37,608 nt of DNA from Candidatus Cloacimonadota bacterium (GTDB lineage Bacteria > Cloacimonadota > Cloacimonadia > Cloacimonadales > GCA-2742885). The stretch lies in the NCBI GenBank assembly GCA_002742885.1, contig PDOO01000010.1, forward strand, positions 1 to 37,608, given 5' to 3'. This document shows positions 8,359 to 17,315 of this stretch, piece by piece; the first letter of the stretch is position 1; every line of letters starts with the position of its first letter. The translations under genes and the position numbers were made by a program. The notes under the pieces were generated by a model. The model was not told where the DNA came from. It did no database searches and saw only the letters and a program-made list of their open reading frames with translations.

Positions 8359-9335
8359 AAATAGGAATTATAGGAGCAACCGGAGAAGTCGGAAGAAAAA
8401 TGATTACCTTATTGGAAGAAAGCGGATTGGACAACATTGAACCGGTTCCTTTTGCCTCGGTAAAATCTCTCAGCGAAAATATTATTTATAAAGAAAGAGA
8501 AATCCCCGTAAGGGAATTAACCGTCGAAAGCATGAAAGAAAAATTTGATTATCTGCTTTTTTCCGCAGGTTCGGAAGTTTCAAAAAAACTTGCTCCGATT
8601 GCCGCAAAAAACGGAAATATCGTAATCGATAACTCATCAGCTTTCAGAAGAAACCCGGAAATACCTCTCGTTGTTCCGGAAATAAACGGTAAACTTCTAA
8701 AAAACAGAAAAGGAATAATCGCCAATCCCAATTGCACCACTATTCAAATGGTTCTCGCTCTTGCTGACATCCGCAAATCCTATAATATGAAAAAAATCGC
8801 AGTCAGTACTTATCAGTCAGTTTCCGGAGCAGGAAAATCGGCGATAAAAGAATTTGAAAATCAGGAAAAAGGCAACTCTGAAATTAATTGCTTCCCTAAA
8901 AAAATACATAGAAACATTATTCCTCAAATAGGTTATTATCTGGAAGACGGCTATACTGAAGAAGAAGAAAAAATGCGTTTTGAAACAAAAAAAATATTAA
9001 GTTCTCCCGATCTTCTTATTTCGCCCTCAGCCGTAAGAGTTCCCGTAATTTACGGTCATTCAGAAAGCATTTATTGCGAATTTGAGCAAGAAGTTTCTCT
9101 TACCGAAATTAAAGAAATTTGGGAGAAAAACGAAGCTCTTAAATATTCGGAAAATCTTGTTACGCCTCAAGACTGTGAAGATTCCGATTACGTTTTTTTA
9201 AGTCGTTTGCGTTACGGTACGGACAAAAAATCAATAAGTTTTTGGTGTGTTGCCGATAATATAAGAGTAGGAGCTGCAACGAATGCCGTCAGAATTATGC
9301 TTAAACATATGCAATTAAATGTCAGAGAAGACTAA
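8355..9335 (+). CDS. asd: Aspartate-semialdehyde dehydrogenase
   Basis: A 326-residue enzyme making L-aspartate-4-semialdehyde from aspartyl phosphate with NADPH, the branch point to lysine/diaminopimelate, threonine and methionine. The N-terminal Rossmann motif is 'GIIGATGEVG'. The catalytic Cys127 lies in 'NPNCTT', the active-site His235 in 'YGHSES', and 'SAVRVPV' is also present. Length is normal. The ATG overlaps the Nudix stop by four bases. The 3' end overlaps the 3' end of the convergent priA gene by 14 bases, so no terminator lies between them. No other lysine-pathway gene is near. Confidence 0.95.
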   Translation: MKIGIIGATGEVGRKMITLLEESGLDNIEPVPFASVKSLSENIIYKEREIPVRELTVESMKEKFDYLLFSAGSEVSKKLAPIAAKNGNIVIDNSSAFRRNPEIPLVVPEINGKLLKNRKGIIANPNCTTIQMVLALADIRKSYNMKKIAVSTYQSVSGAGKSAIKEFENQEKGNSEINCFPKKIHRNIIPQIGYYLEDGYTEEEEKMRFETKKILSSPDLLISPSAVRVPVIYGHSESIYCEFEQEVSLTEIKEIWEKNEALKYSENLVTPQDCEDSDYVFLSRLRYGTDKKSISFWCVADNIRVGAATNAVRIMLKHMQLNVRED

Positions 9336-11697
9336 ACGGGTCAATATCATAATCTACGGTTACGGAAGAAGATAATTTAATATTTGCGCCAAAATATTTT
9401 ATCCATTGATTCAAAATGCGAAAATTTTTTGCTTTGACTGCCAAATGGATGCGATACTTATCCCGGATCTTGTAAAAAGGTGTCTGAACCGGTCCCAAAA
9501 CGCTTAATTCTTCTTCGCATTTTAATTTTCTCGCAATAAGATTGCATAATTGAGAAATAGGTTTTATTTCACTCATCAATTTCTTTTCATTTTTACATGA
9601 AAAGACTATTCTTGCCATTTTAACGTAAGGAGGAAATCCGAATAATTCTCTTTGCTCAGACTCTCTTTCCGAAAAAAAATCAAAATTTTGTCGAGCAGCG
9701 TATTGAACGGCATAATGATCGGGATTAAAAGTCTGAATGATTACTTCTCCTTTCTTATCGCTTCTCCCGGCTCTTCCGGCAACTTGCGTTATCAGCTGAA
9801 AAGTTCTCTCTTGAGCTCTGAAATCAGGAATGTTCATGGCAATATCGGCATTTAAAATTCCCGCTAAAGTTACGTTCGGAAAATCAAGCCCTTTGGCAAT
9901 CATCTGGGTTCCGATCAAAATATCTGTTTTTCCCTTTTGCATTTCTTCGAACATGACTTTGTAACTGTCTTTGCCTTTGGCAGTATCGGAATCCATTCTC
10001 TTTACAGAAGCCTCAGGAAACAGAGAAGCAATCAGATCTTCCGATTGTTCGGTTCCCGCCGCTCCGTAAGAAAACATATAGCCGTTGCAATCCGGGCAAG
10101 TTCTCGGAGTCTCTTTTAGGTAACCGCAATAATGGCATTTTAAAGTATTGTTGTATTTATGGTAACACAACGATATATCGCAATCAGGACATTTGAAAAG
10201 TTTTCCGCAGTTTGTACACTGCAAAAAAGAAGAATAACCTCGCCTGTTCAAAAATAAAATAATCTGTTCTTTTTTATTTAGTCTGTCTTCAATCAATTTT
10301 ATCAATTTTTCGGAAAAGAGTCCGTTGCGTTCATTTCTCATATCAACAACCCTTACCGCCGGCAACTCAGTTTTACCCGGACGAGTCATCATCTTATGAA
10401 GTTCGTATTTGCCGATTTTAGCGTTGAACCAGCTTTCCAAAGACGGCGTGGCACTTCCCAAAAGAGTAACCGCATTATGAAATTTTGCCCTGACGGTCGC
10501 AAGGTCTCTTGCTTGATAACGGGGATTATTTTCTTGCTTATAAGAAGATTCATGTTCTTCATCAACGATAATAAGTCCGATATTTTTAAGCGGAGCAAAG
10601 ACGGCGCTTCTCGCTCCGATAACGATTCGACAGTCTCCTGAGCTTATTTTTTTCCATTCCGCATACTTTTCTCTGTCATTCAAACCACTGTGCAAAACGG
10701 CAATTTCTTCGTTGAAAGCCGAATAAAATTTACTGACGGTTTGCGGAGTAAGAGAAATTTCCGGCACAAGCATAATGACCGTCTTGTTTTGTTGCAGAGT
10801 TTTTTTTATTAAATTAATGTAAACTTCCGTTTTTCCGGAACCTGTTACCCCGTAAAGAAGATAATTTTTATTTAAATTTGAATCAATTGATTTTCCGATA
10901 TCTTCTATAATCATCTGTTGCCGAGAAGTTAACTTTATTTTTTTGGCAGGAATTTTAACAGGTTTAATAAGGTTAGATTCTATAAATTCTCTGGTTTCGA
11001 TCTCAATTATTTTTTTTCTTCTCAAAGCTTTTAGAATAGAATAAGACACATCGTTTGCAATAAATTTTACGGGAAATTCGTCTCCTATGCTTTTAAATAA
11101 GTCAAAGGCAGATTTTTGTTTTGGGGTAAGTTTTTCTGTTTGAGCAATTTTACGCATAACAACGTAATTTTCTCGTTTCTTTTTTATTTTTTTATCGAAT
11201 GTTCTTTGAACTTCAATCAAACCGTTTTTTTCAAGCTCTTCTATTTTTTCGTATAAACGTGGTATTTTTCTCTTTTTTAATTCTTTTACGTCATGCCAAT
11301 CGTAAGTATCCATAAGCATTAACAGAGGATTTGATGCTGATTTTAAAGGCAACTCGGGATGTCTTCTTATCTTTGATTGAACCTGAACCTGCAATCCGAC
11401 CGGCAACATCGCCGTCAAAACAATTCCCGGAGAAACAAAGTAGTAATAAGACATCCATTCAGCCAATTTAACCAAATCAGCCGGAATAACAGGTTTTTCA
11501 TCTATAATGAGAGATATTTTTTTTATGGAAATTTTTGCGGGTATTTCATCTTCGGTTATTCTTTTCCAGACAAATCCCGTTAAAACCCGAAACTGAAAAG
11601 AAACGAGAACGCGACAACCTCTTTCCAGGATTTCAGAACTTTTATAGGTATATAATTGATCAATTTTTATCGGAAGAGCAATTTGATAATGGTTCAT
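9322..11697 (-). CDS. priA: Primosomal replication-restart helicase PriA
   Basis: A 791-residue 3'-5' DNA helicase that reloads the replisome at stalled forks. The N-terminal DNA-binding domain starts 'MNHYQIALPI', then come Walker A 'GVTGSGKTEVY' (about 284-294), the DEAH-type box 'IVDEEHESSYK' (about 375), a zinc-binding insert with CxxC pairs ('CTNCGKLFKCPDC', 'CHYCGYLKETPRTCPDC', about 490-535), and helicase motifs V/VI ('IGTQMIAKGLDF', 'QVAGRAGRS'). The reading frame is open further upstream to 11826, but that part overlaps rplS and has no PriA similarity, so the ATG at 11697 is chosen. The Shine-Dalgarno site there is weak. It is the last gene of the large minus-strand block. Confidence 0.95.
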   Translation of the reverse strand: MNHYQIALPIKIDQLYTYKSSEILERGCRVLVSFQFRVLTGFVWKRITEDEIPAKISIKKISLIIDEKPVIPADLVKLAEWMSYYYFVSPGIVLTAMLPVGLQVQVQSKIRRHPELPLKSASNPLLMLMDTYDWHDVKELKKRKIPRLYEKIEELEKNGLIEVQRTFDKKIKKKRENYVVMRKIAQTEKLTPKQKSAFDLFKSIGDEFPVKFIANDVSYSILKALRRKKIIEIETREFIESNLIKPVKIPAKKIKLTSRQQMIIEDIGKSIDSNLNKNYLLYGVTGSGKTEVYINLIKKTLQQNKTVIMLVPEISLTPQTVSKFYSAFNEEIAVLHSGLNDREKYAEWKKISSGDCRIVIGARSAVFAPLKNIGLIIVDEEHESSYKQENNPRYQARDLATVRAKFHNAVTLLGSATPSLESWFNAKIGKYELHKMMTRPGKTELPAVRVVDMRNERNGLFSEKLIKLIEDRLNKKEQIILFLNRRGYSSFLQCTNCGKLFKCPDCDISLCYHKYNNTLKCHYCGYLKETPRTCPDCNGYMFSYGAAGTEQSEDLIASLFPEASVKRMDSDTAKGKDSYKVMFEEMQKGKTDILIGTQMIAKGLDFPNVTLAGILNADIAMNIPDFRAQERTFQLITQVAGRAGRSDKKGEVIIQTFNPDHYAVQYAARQNFDFFSERESEQRELFGFPPYVKMARIVFSCKNEKKLMSEIKPISQLCNLIARKLKCEEELSVLGPVQTPFYKIRDKYRIHLAVKAKNFRILNQWIKYFGANIKLSSSVTVDYDIDPFSLL

Positions 11698-11746
11698 GAA
11701 CGGAAAAAAGGGAAACTCGTATGAGTTTCCCCAAGTTTTATGATAA

Positions 11747-12094
11747 TCAGTATCTTTTCTTTTCTTTGACGCGAGCCGCCTTTCCTTTGGCTTTTCTGAG
11801 ATAGAAAAGTTTGGCTCTGCGCACATGACCGAATCTTACAACTTCAAGTTTATCTATATTCGGCGAGCTTTGCGGAAAAATTCTTTCTACCGCAATACCG
11901 TTGCTTATTTTGCGAACGGTAAAGGTCTTCGATATTCCGCTTCCTCTTTTTTGAATAACGATACCCTGGAAAGCCTGAATTCTTTCTTTGCTTCCCTCTT
12001 TGATTTTATAGTGAACTCTTACAGTATCCCCGACTCTGTATTCCGGGAGATCTTTTCTGATTTGTTCGGCTCCAACTTGATAAACAATATCCAT
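11747..12094 (-). CDS. rplS: 50S ribosomal protein L19
   Basis: A 115-residue protein of normal length with the L19 signatures '[13 protein letters not shown]', '[12 protein letters not shown]', 'ERIFPQSSP' and 'RAKLFYLR'. L19 lies at the 30S-50S interface. A strong AAGGAGG precedes the ATG. It closes the classical rpsP-rimM-trmD-rplS set, with an extra methyltransferase gene inserted before it (11-base gap). Confidence 0.97.
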   Translation of the reverse strand: MDIVYQVGAEQIRKDLPEYRVGDTVRVHYKIKEGSKERIQAFQGIVIQKRGSGISKTFTVRKISNGIAVERIFPQSSPNIDKLEVVRFGHVRRAKLFYLRKAKGKAARVKEKKRY

Positions 12095-12105
12095 GGATTC
12101 CTCCT

Positions 12106-12666
12106 TTATTTAACGGATAACAACCTGTCCAAATAAATTGCCACAGCGCTTCGAACGGATAAATGATTGTAAGAGGTTGAACTTTTTATCGGTTTTAAGT
12201 TAAAATCGGAATTATCCAAAATTTCTTGGGTTAATCCGTTTCCTGTTCCGAATAACAAAAATACAGGATTATCCGATTCTTTTATTATTTTTTTTATTTC
12301 AAGTTCATCAACCTGATCATTCCGTTCGGCTGCCGTTGTAGCGACAACTACAGGAGAGGTCTTGTCCTCATTTTTAATCCGGTTTAATGCATCGTCCACA
12401 GTAAAAGCATATCTTAAAGTTTTAAACGCTTCTGCTCTGTCCGGGTTATATCCGCTTGCCAAATCAGTATTCCAAAAATCATACACTTTTTGAAATAAAT
12501 CCTTTTGAGATTGGAGTCTGTTAATTATAAAGAAGTTTTTCACTCCGAAAGTAGCGCAACTTCTGGCAATATCATGGATATCGAGATTGGTAATTGATGC
12601 CGTAACCGTTTCCATAAATTTGTTCAAAACCGGGTGATGAACAAGTCCGACGTAAACATCGCTCAT
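12106..12666 (-). CDS. SPOUT-type RNA methyltransferase (Methyltrn_RNA_4 family)
   Basis: A 186-residue protein matching the small SAM-dependent RNA methyltransferase family often found beside trmD. It begins '[10 protein letters not shown]', contains '[11 protein letters not shown]', and ends with the knot-like signature '[11 protein letters not shown]' and '[10 protein letters not shown]', which are the SAM-binding trefoil-knot loops. The start overlaps trmD by four bases, so it is coupled to it. The RNA target is not known to me. Family assignment is fairly sure; substrate is open. Confidence 0.85.
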   Translation of the reverse strand: MSDVYVGLVHHPVLNKFMETVTASITNLDIHDIARSCATFGVKNFFIINRLQSQKDLFQKVYDFWNTDLASGYNPDRAEAFKTLRYAFTVDDALNRIKNEDKTSPVVVATTAAERNDQVDELEIKKIIKESDNPVFLLFGTGNGLTQEILDNSDFNLKPIKSSTSYNHLSVRSAVAIYLDRLLSVK

Positions 12667-13346
12667 TTATCATTCCTTTTTAAAATATCCGGTCTTACCT
12701 CGGCAGTAATTTCCATCGATTTTTTATTTCTCCAATCATCAATTTTTTTATGATTTCCTGACAACAAAACATCCGGAACGCAACAATTTCTAAATTCGGA
12801 AGGTCTTGTGTAATGCGGACAACCCAACAGGTTAATTTCAAAGGAATCGGTCAATGCCGAATTTAAATCACCTATTACGCCGTCCTGCAATCTGGCAACT
12901 GCGTCAACAAATATCATTGCGGGCAATTCTCCGCAAGAAAGAACATAATCTCCCGTCGATATTTCATGACTTACGTAAAGATCGCGAATACGTTGATCGA
13001 TTTCTTTATAATGACCGCAGAGCAAAATAACTCTTTCCTTTTCGGCAAAATACCGAACGGTTTTTTGCGTCAGCGGTTTGCCTTGAGGAGTAAAATAAAT
13101 TACGGGAACATCTTTTTCTGCATGAAGAAAGTCTATTGCCTCGGCAATAGGTTCAGGTTTCATGACCATTCCCGCTCCGCCTCCGTAAGGATAATCATCA
13201 ACTTGACGATGCTTATTAAAGGCAAAATCTCTTATATCTGTGACAGTCGGCTGAATTTTGCCTGCTTCAACCGCATTTCCGACAATACTTATTTGAAAAA
13301 AATCCGAGAAATATTCGGGGAATAAAGTCAATATATCTATTTTCAT
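12663..13346 (-). CDS. trmD: tRNA (guanine-37-N1)-methyltransferase TrmD
   Basis: A 227-residue SPOUT methyltransferase that makes m1G37 in tRNAs reading CNN codons and so prevents frameshifting. Motifs: 'IDILTLFPEYF', 'DDYPYGGGAGMVMKPEP', the SAM-binding knot 'LLCGHYKEIDQRI', the catalytic-region 'SCGELPAMI', and 'CPHYTRPSEF'. The length is slightly short of the usual 240-250 but complete. It overlaps rimM upstream and the small methyltransferase downstream by four bases each. Confidence 0.96.
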   Translation of the reverse strand: MKIDILTLFPEYFSDFFQISIVGNAVEAGKIQPTVTDIRDFAFNKHRQVDDYPYGGGAGMVMKPEPIAEAIDFLHAEKDVPVIYFTPQGKPLTQKTVRYFAEKERVILLCGHYKEIDQRIRDLYVSHEISTGDYVLSCGELPAMIFVDAVARLQDGVIGDLNSALTDSFEINLLGCPHYTRPSEFRNCCVPDVLLSGNHKKIDDWRNKKSMEITAEVRPDILKRNDK

Positions 13347-13840
13347 AATTCGATGAGTTCATCCGTATTTTTAACATGAATTCCTTTTTCATCGACAGAT
13401 TCGACATATCTTTCAACGTCAGGAACCATAAACTCTTTTCCGCATGATAATCTGACTGTATAAACGGTTTGCATGGAATTATCAAAAAAATCGATTATTT
13501 CTCCGATAAGACAGCCGTCTTTAAAGACTTCGGTTCCGCAAGGATCAAACCCCATTGCAGAAATATTGTAATCTCTCGGATCAAGCATAACCCGTATTTT
13601 TTTAAATTCATTTATTTCCGAATAAACGTCATCTTCCAAAAACTTTACTCGTATTTGACCGGATTCGTTTTTCAGATTGTCTATTGTCACATATCTCACT
13701 CTATGATCGGGAAAGACCAAAAAAAGATCTGTAATACCCGCAGGAAATTCTTCAAAATCCGAATTTAAAACGATACGATAATATCCTTTAAAATCAGGCG
13801 GATTAATTCTCCCCGCAGATATTAAATCAGTTATAAGCAT
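13343..13840 (-). CDS. rimM: Ribosome maturation factor RimM
   Basis: A 165-residue protein with an N-terminal RimM barrel ('ISAGRINPPDFKGYYRI') and a C-terminal PRC barrel ('DGCLIGEIIDFF', 'GKEFMVPDVERYV'). RimM binds S19 and helps mature the head of the 30S subunit. The N-terminal glycine-rich motif is quite diverged from the usual 'GxxGLRGEV', so recognition rests partly on position between khpA and trmD. Its ATG overlaps the khpA stop by one base (TAATG). Confidence 0.88.
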   Translation of the reverse strand: MLITDLISAGRINPPDFKGYYRIVLNSDFEEFPAGITDLFLVFPDHRVRYVTIDNLKNESGQIRVKFLEDDVYSEINEFKKIRVMLDPRDYNISAMGFDPCGTEVFKDGCLIGEIIDFFDNSMQTVYTVRLSCGKEFMVPDVERYVESVDEKGIHVKNTDELIEL

Positions 13841-14070
13841 TACTCAATAATTTCGAGTTCAGCCCGTTTACCCTGTTTGGTTGAAACAGCATTGAGGATT
13901 GTGCGTATGGAACCCGCAGTTCTTCCGCGTTTGCCTATAACTTTTCCGATATCATCTTTTGCAACCCGCAACTCGAAAAGAGTAACTTTATCGCCGGCTA
14001 TTTCTTTGATGTCAACTTCGCCCGGATCATCTACAAGAGCCTTAACAATGAATTCAATAAGTTCTTTCAT
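13840..14070 (-). CDS. khpA: KH-domain RNA-binding protein KhpA
   Basis: A 76-residue single KH domain with the GxxG loop 'IGKRGRT', the standard length for KhpA (YlqC). In Firmicutes it pairs with KhpB/Jag and affects RNA metabolism and cell elongation; no khpB is in the window. AAGGAG precedes the ATG. It sits in the conserved rpsP-khpA-rimM-trmD order. Confidence 0.93.
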   Translation of the reverse strand: MKELIEFIVKALVDDPGEVDIKEIAGDKVTLFELRVAKDDIGKVIGKRGRTAGSIRTILNAVSTKQGKRAELEIIE

Positions 14071-14099
14071 GGCACACTCCTTATAATTATTTTTCTCAA

Positions 14100-14387
14100 C
14101 TATTCCGCAGCAACAGCAGCTTTTTCATTTTTCATTTCATGAAATTTCTGCATTACTCCGGCTTTTCTGAATAAACTTCTGACAGTATCTGAAGGTTGAG
14201 CGCCTACGGTTAACCATTTAATGGCATTATCTATATCTACTTTTAAAGTAAAAGGATCCGGCTTGGGATCGTAATATCCGACGCTTTCTATATATTTGCC
14301 GTCTCTTTTTCTGCGAGAGTCAACGGCAACGATACGGTAAAAAGGTTTATTTGATGCACCCATTCTTTTCAGCCTAAGCTTTACCAT
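14100..14387 (-). CDS. rpsP: 30S ribosomal protein S16
   Basis: A 95-residue protein with '[25 protein letters not shown]', abbreviated here by its key parts 'KLRLKRMG' and '[11 protein letters not shown]', then 'VGYYDP'. S16 is an early-binding protein of the 30S body. GGAG precedes the ATG. A 70-base AT-rich gap separates it from ffh, one of the larger gaps in the block and a possible internal promoter site, though no good hexamer pair is seen. Confidence 0.97.
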   Translation of the reverse strand: MVKLRLKRMGASNKPFYRIVAVDSRRKRDGKYIESVGYYDPKPDPFTLKVDIDNAIKWLTVGAQPSDTVRSLFRKAGVMQKFHEMKNEKAAVAAE

Positions 14388-14457
14388 TTTTACTCCTTAA
14401 CATATTTTTTGATGATGTAAAAATTTTTATAATGATTTTTGCGTCAAGTTTTTTGTT

Positions 14458-15780
14458 TTAAAACGGCATCCTCATTTTGGGACGACCTTTTCCGGGATTA
14501 TTAAACTGCTTGAGCATTCTCTTCATTTGATCAAATTGCTTAACCAATTTATTCACTTCCTGAACGGATGTTCCGCTTCCTTTGGCAATTCTTAAACGCC
14601 TCGAACCGTTCAATAATTGAGGTTTATCTCTTTCGGCAACGGTCATTGAATAGATGATGGCTTCCACCCTCTTCAATTCTTTTCCGTCCAAATTTATATC
14701 TTTTAAAGCTTTGGAATTTATTCCGGGAATCATTTTTAACAATTGTTCAAGAGGTCCCATTTTCTTTATCTGCTGAAGCTGTTTCAAAAAGTCGGAAAAA
14801 GTAAATTGATTTTTTGCCAGTCTTTTTGCCATTCTTTCAGCTTCTTCTTCGTCTATAACCTGTTCGGCTCTTTCAATTAAGCTGAGAATATCTCCCATTC
14901 CGAGGATTCGGGAAGCCATCCTTTCGGCATGAAACTCTTCTAAATCGTTCGGACGTTCTCCGGTACCGATAAAAACAATCGGTTTACCGGTAATTCGACG
15001 AATCGATAAAGCTGCTCCGCCTCGGGAATCACCGTCCATTTTAGTCAGAATGACTCCGTCAAATTCCAATTGTTCATAAAATTCTTTGGCAACGGTAACT
15101 GCATCCTGCCCTGTCATGGCGTCGGCAACAAAGAAAATAAAGTCGGGCTTAATGTATTCTTTCAGGTCTTTTAATTCCTGCATAAGTTTTTCATCAATGT
15201 GCAAACGTCCCGCGGTATCAAAAATTATTAAATCGTTAAAATTTTTTTCGGCAAAGGAAATTGCCTTTTCGGCAATGGAAATAACGTCATTCTGTCCGTG
15301 GGAAATTACCGGAACATTTAATTGTTTACCCAAAACCTGCAATTGATGAATAGCCGCAGGGCGATAAATATCGCATGCCGCCATGCAAGGTTTATTTTTC
15401 TTTTTTCTGAAGTAAACGGAAAGTTTAGAACATGCAGTGGTTTTACCTGATCCCTGAAGTCCGACCAGCATTATTTTATTTAATTTATTTTGATGAAAAA
15501 TCATGGGCTTGGCATCGGATCCCATTAACTTTATAAGCTCTTCATTTACTATTTTTACAACCTGATGCCCGGGTTTAAGGCTTTTTAAAACTTCTTCTCC
15601 GATTGCTTTTTCCTGAACGGATTTAATAAATTCTTTTGCTACTTTGAAGTTTACGTCTGCTTCCAGCAAAGCTCGTCTGACTTCGCGTAAAGATTCTTTT
15701 ATATTGGATTCGGTCAGTTTACCCTGACCTTTCATTTTTCTAAATATCCCGTCCAGACGTTCCGATAAATCTCCAAACAT
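14458..15780 (-). CDS. ffh: Signal recognition particle protein Ffh (SRP54)
   Basis: A 440-residue GTPase that binds signal sequences of membrane proteins together with 4.5S RNA and docks to FtsY. The N domain is followed by the G domain with G1 'GLQGSGKTT' (107-115), the insertion-box 'ACDIYRPAA', 'DTAGRLHID', 'TKMDGDSRGGAAL', and then the M domain ('FLKQLQQIKKMGPLEQLL', 'GSGTSVQEVN'). The very end ('RPKMRMPF') is Met-rich and typical. The ATG overlaps the rpe stop by one base. Confidence 0.97.
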   Translation of the reverse strand: MFGDLSERLDGIFRKMKGQGKLTESNIKESLREVRRALLEADVNFKVAKEFIKSVQEKAIGEEVLKSLKPGHQVVKIVNEELIKLMGSDAKPMIFHQNKLNKIMLVGLQGSGKTTACSKLSVYFRKKKNKPCMAACDIYRPAAIHQLQVLGKQLNVPVISHGQNDVISIAEKAISFAEKNFNDLIIFDTAGRLHIDEKLMQELKDLKEYIKPDFIFFVADAMTGQDAVTVAKEFYEQLEFDGVILTKMDGDSRGGAALSIRRITGKPIVFIGTGERPNDLEEFHAERMASRILGMGDILSLIERAEQVIDEEEAERMAKRLAKNQFTFSDFLKQLQQIKKMGPLEQLLKMIPGINSKALKDINLDGKELKRVEAIIYSMTVAERDKPQLLNGSRRLRIAKGSGTSVQEVNKLVKQFDQMKRMLKQFNNPGKGRPKMRMPF

Positions 15781-16421
15781 TATCTCAGACTCCCGATTTT
15801 CTCTTTATAATCATCTGAATTGAAAATATATGATCCGGCAACCAGAATATCGGCTCCGTTTTCATGCAGGAGAGCAGCATTTTTATTGCTTACGCCTCCG
15901 TCTATCTCTATTTCAAAGTTAAGATTGCGTTTTTTTCTTATTTCATCTAAAGTTTTTAATTTTTCAAAAGTTTCTTCTATAAAAGACTGACCGCCGAATC
16001 CAGGATTTACACTCATCAACAAAACAAAATCCAAATTTGAAAGGATCGGTTCGATCAGAGTTAAAGATGATCCGGGATTTAAAACAACTCCGGCTTTTAT
16101 TCCTTTATTTTTAATATGTCCGATTAATCTGTGAGCATGAAAAACCGTTTCGGAATGAAAAGAAATATAATCCGGCTTTAAATCACAATAAATATCAATA
16201 ATAGATTCCGGATTAGTTATCATTAAATGTACGTCGAGAGGACAATTCGTAAATTTCCTGACATGTTTCAAAATCGGTGTTCCGAAACTTAAGTTAGGCA
16301 CAAAATGCCCGTCCATGACATCAATATGCAGAATGTCTGCTCCGGCATCCAAAACGTCGGTAATGTCTTTACCCAAATTCATGAAATCAGCGCTTAAAAG
16401 CGAAGGAGCTATTTTAACCAT
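15780..16421 (-). CDS. rpe: Ribulose-phosphate 3-epimerase
   Basis: A 213-residue TIM-barrel enzyme interconverting ribulose-5-phosphate and xylulose-5-phosphate in the pentose phosphate pathway. Signatures: 'APSLLSADF', the metal-binding 'HIDVMDGHFVPN', 'DVHLMI', 'SVNPGFGGQSF' and the catalytic 'IDGGVS'. The start overlaps the preceding DciA-like gene by 13 bases. With prs further upstream in the block it links to PRPP supply. Confidence 0.96.
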   Translation of the reverse strand: MVKIAPSLLSADFMNLGKDITDVLDAGADILHIDVMDGHFVPNLSFGTPILKHVRKFTNCPLDVHLMITNPESIIDIYCDLKPDYISFHSETVFHAHRLIGHIKNKGIKAGVVLNPGSSLTLIEPILSNLDFVLLMSVNPGFGGQSFIEETFEKLKTLDEIRKKRNLNFEIEIDGGVSNKNAALLHENGADILVAGSYIFNSDDYKEKIGSLR

Positions 16422-16714
16422 TCGAGTCCCTTTTTTGATCTGACAAAAAACAAAATATCATTGATTTTGATTCCGGTGATCTTTTCTGTTTTTTCTATTA
16501 TCTTTTGCTTGGTCAAAACCATTTCCGTCATTAAAATACTGCTTGTTACGGCAACAAAGAGAGTATTATTTTCAAATTTATAAATAAAAGAACGCTCTGC
16601 CAAAAGAGATCCGACCACGGATTTCCACGACAGAGCGATTATAACCGTATGACGATGTTCAAAACCGGCAATATCCAAAATAAGCTTATTGAGGAAATCT
16701 CCAGCCTTTTTCAT
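16409..16714 (-). CDS. DUF721/DciA-like protein
   Basis: A 101-residue protein that matches the DUF721 core: 'SWKSVVGSLLAERS', 'FENNTLFVAVTSSILMTEM' and a closing 'GIKINDILFFV'. DUF721 includes DciA, the ancestral loader of the DnaB replicative helicase in bacteria without DnaC. It is shorter than many DciA proteins and has no extended C-terminus, so the loader function is inferred. Its end overlaps rpe by 13 bases and its start lies four bases after the membrane-protein stop. Confidence 0.72.
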   Translation of the reverse strand: MKKAGDFLNKLILDIAGFEHRHTVIIALSWKSVVGSLLAERSFIYKFENNTLFVAVTSSILMTEMVLTKQKIIEKTEKITGIKINDILFFVRSKKGLEWLK

Positions 16715-16718
16715 CGAC

Positions 16719-17300
16719 CTATTCTTCTGTTTTTCCGGTTACCAGTGAAAAACCCCACCAAGCAAGAATTGCAACCAACAATGCCGTATTATAAGCCTGT
16801 CCCAATGCATTATAAGAACTGTCCAAAGGTTTCATGATAAAACCGGGACAAGTTGAAATTACGATAAGAAGCAAATAACCGACAAAAGCCAATAAATTAT
16901 TGACGCCTTTATTCTTGTTGATCAATAACACAGCTCCGAGAGACGCAAGAATCAATACGAGAGTAATCCCGGTAAGCATTAAAGCTTGACTGCCGAAAAA
17001 TCCTGCAAAAAATCCCGGCCATAACGAATTAAATATTCTGTACGGGGTAACAATTGCTCCGATTACAAGAACGGCTCCTATGACTTTTTTGACAAGAACG
17101 GCTCCTTTGGATTGTTCAAGATTATGTTTTTTATGAGTTTTTTGCCAAATATAACTGGCAGCAAAGCAGGCAATAAAAAACAATGTATAAAGCGGAACCA
17201 TTTTTTTAGGGTTTCCGCTCAGAAATCCAAGACTTCCGAGACAAGCCAACAAGACTATCCAGCCGATAACGTTAAATATCATTCCCAATGTGTTTTTCAC
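16719..17300 (-). CDS. Hypothetical membrane protein, about six segments
   Basis: A 193-residue protein that I do not recognise. Hydrophobic segments are near residues 7-28, 36-53, 69-87, 97-118, 133-152 and 168-186, joined by short basic loops ('QKTHKKHNLEQSK', 'INKNKGVN'). It starts with GTG, preceded by GGAGG at good spacing. It lies 15 bases after rplI and four bases before the DciA-like gene, so it is cotranscribed with translation and replication genes. No catalytic motif is visible. Confidence 0.8.
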   Translation of the reverse strand: MKNTLGMIFNVIGWIVLLACLGSLGFLSGNPKKMVPLYTLFFIACFAASYIWQKTHKKHNLEQSKGAVLVKKVIGAVLVIGAIVTPYRIFNSLWPGFFAGFFGSQALMLTGITLVLILASLGAVLLINKNKGVNNLLAFVGYLLLIVISTCPGFIMKPLDSSYNALGQAYNTALLVAILAWWGFSLVTGKTEE

Positions 17301-17315
17301 GGCAACCTCCGTTGA

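Noticed and set aside
11698-11826. N-terminal extension of PriA by 43 residues
   Set aside because: It lies inside rplS in another frame and has no similarity to PriA proteins; the family N-terminus begins at the ATG at 11697.
14388-14457. Internal promoter before rpsP (TTGACG at 14442-14447 on the minus strand)
   Set aside because: No -10 hexamer occurs at 16-18 bases; the candidates are at 10 or 22 bases.
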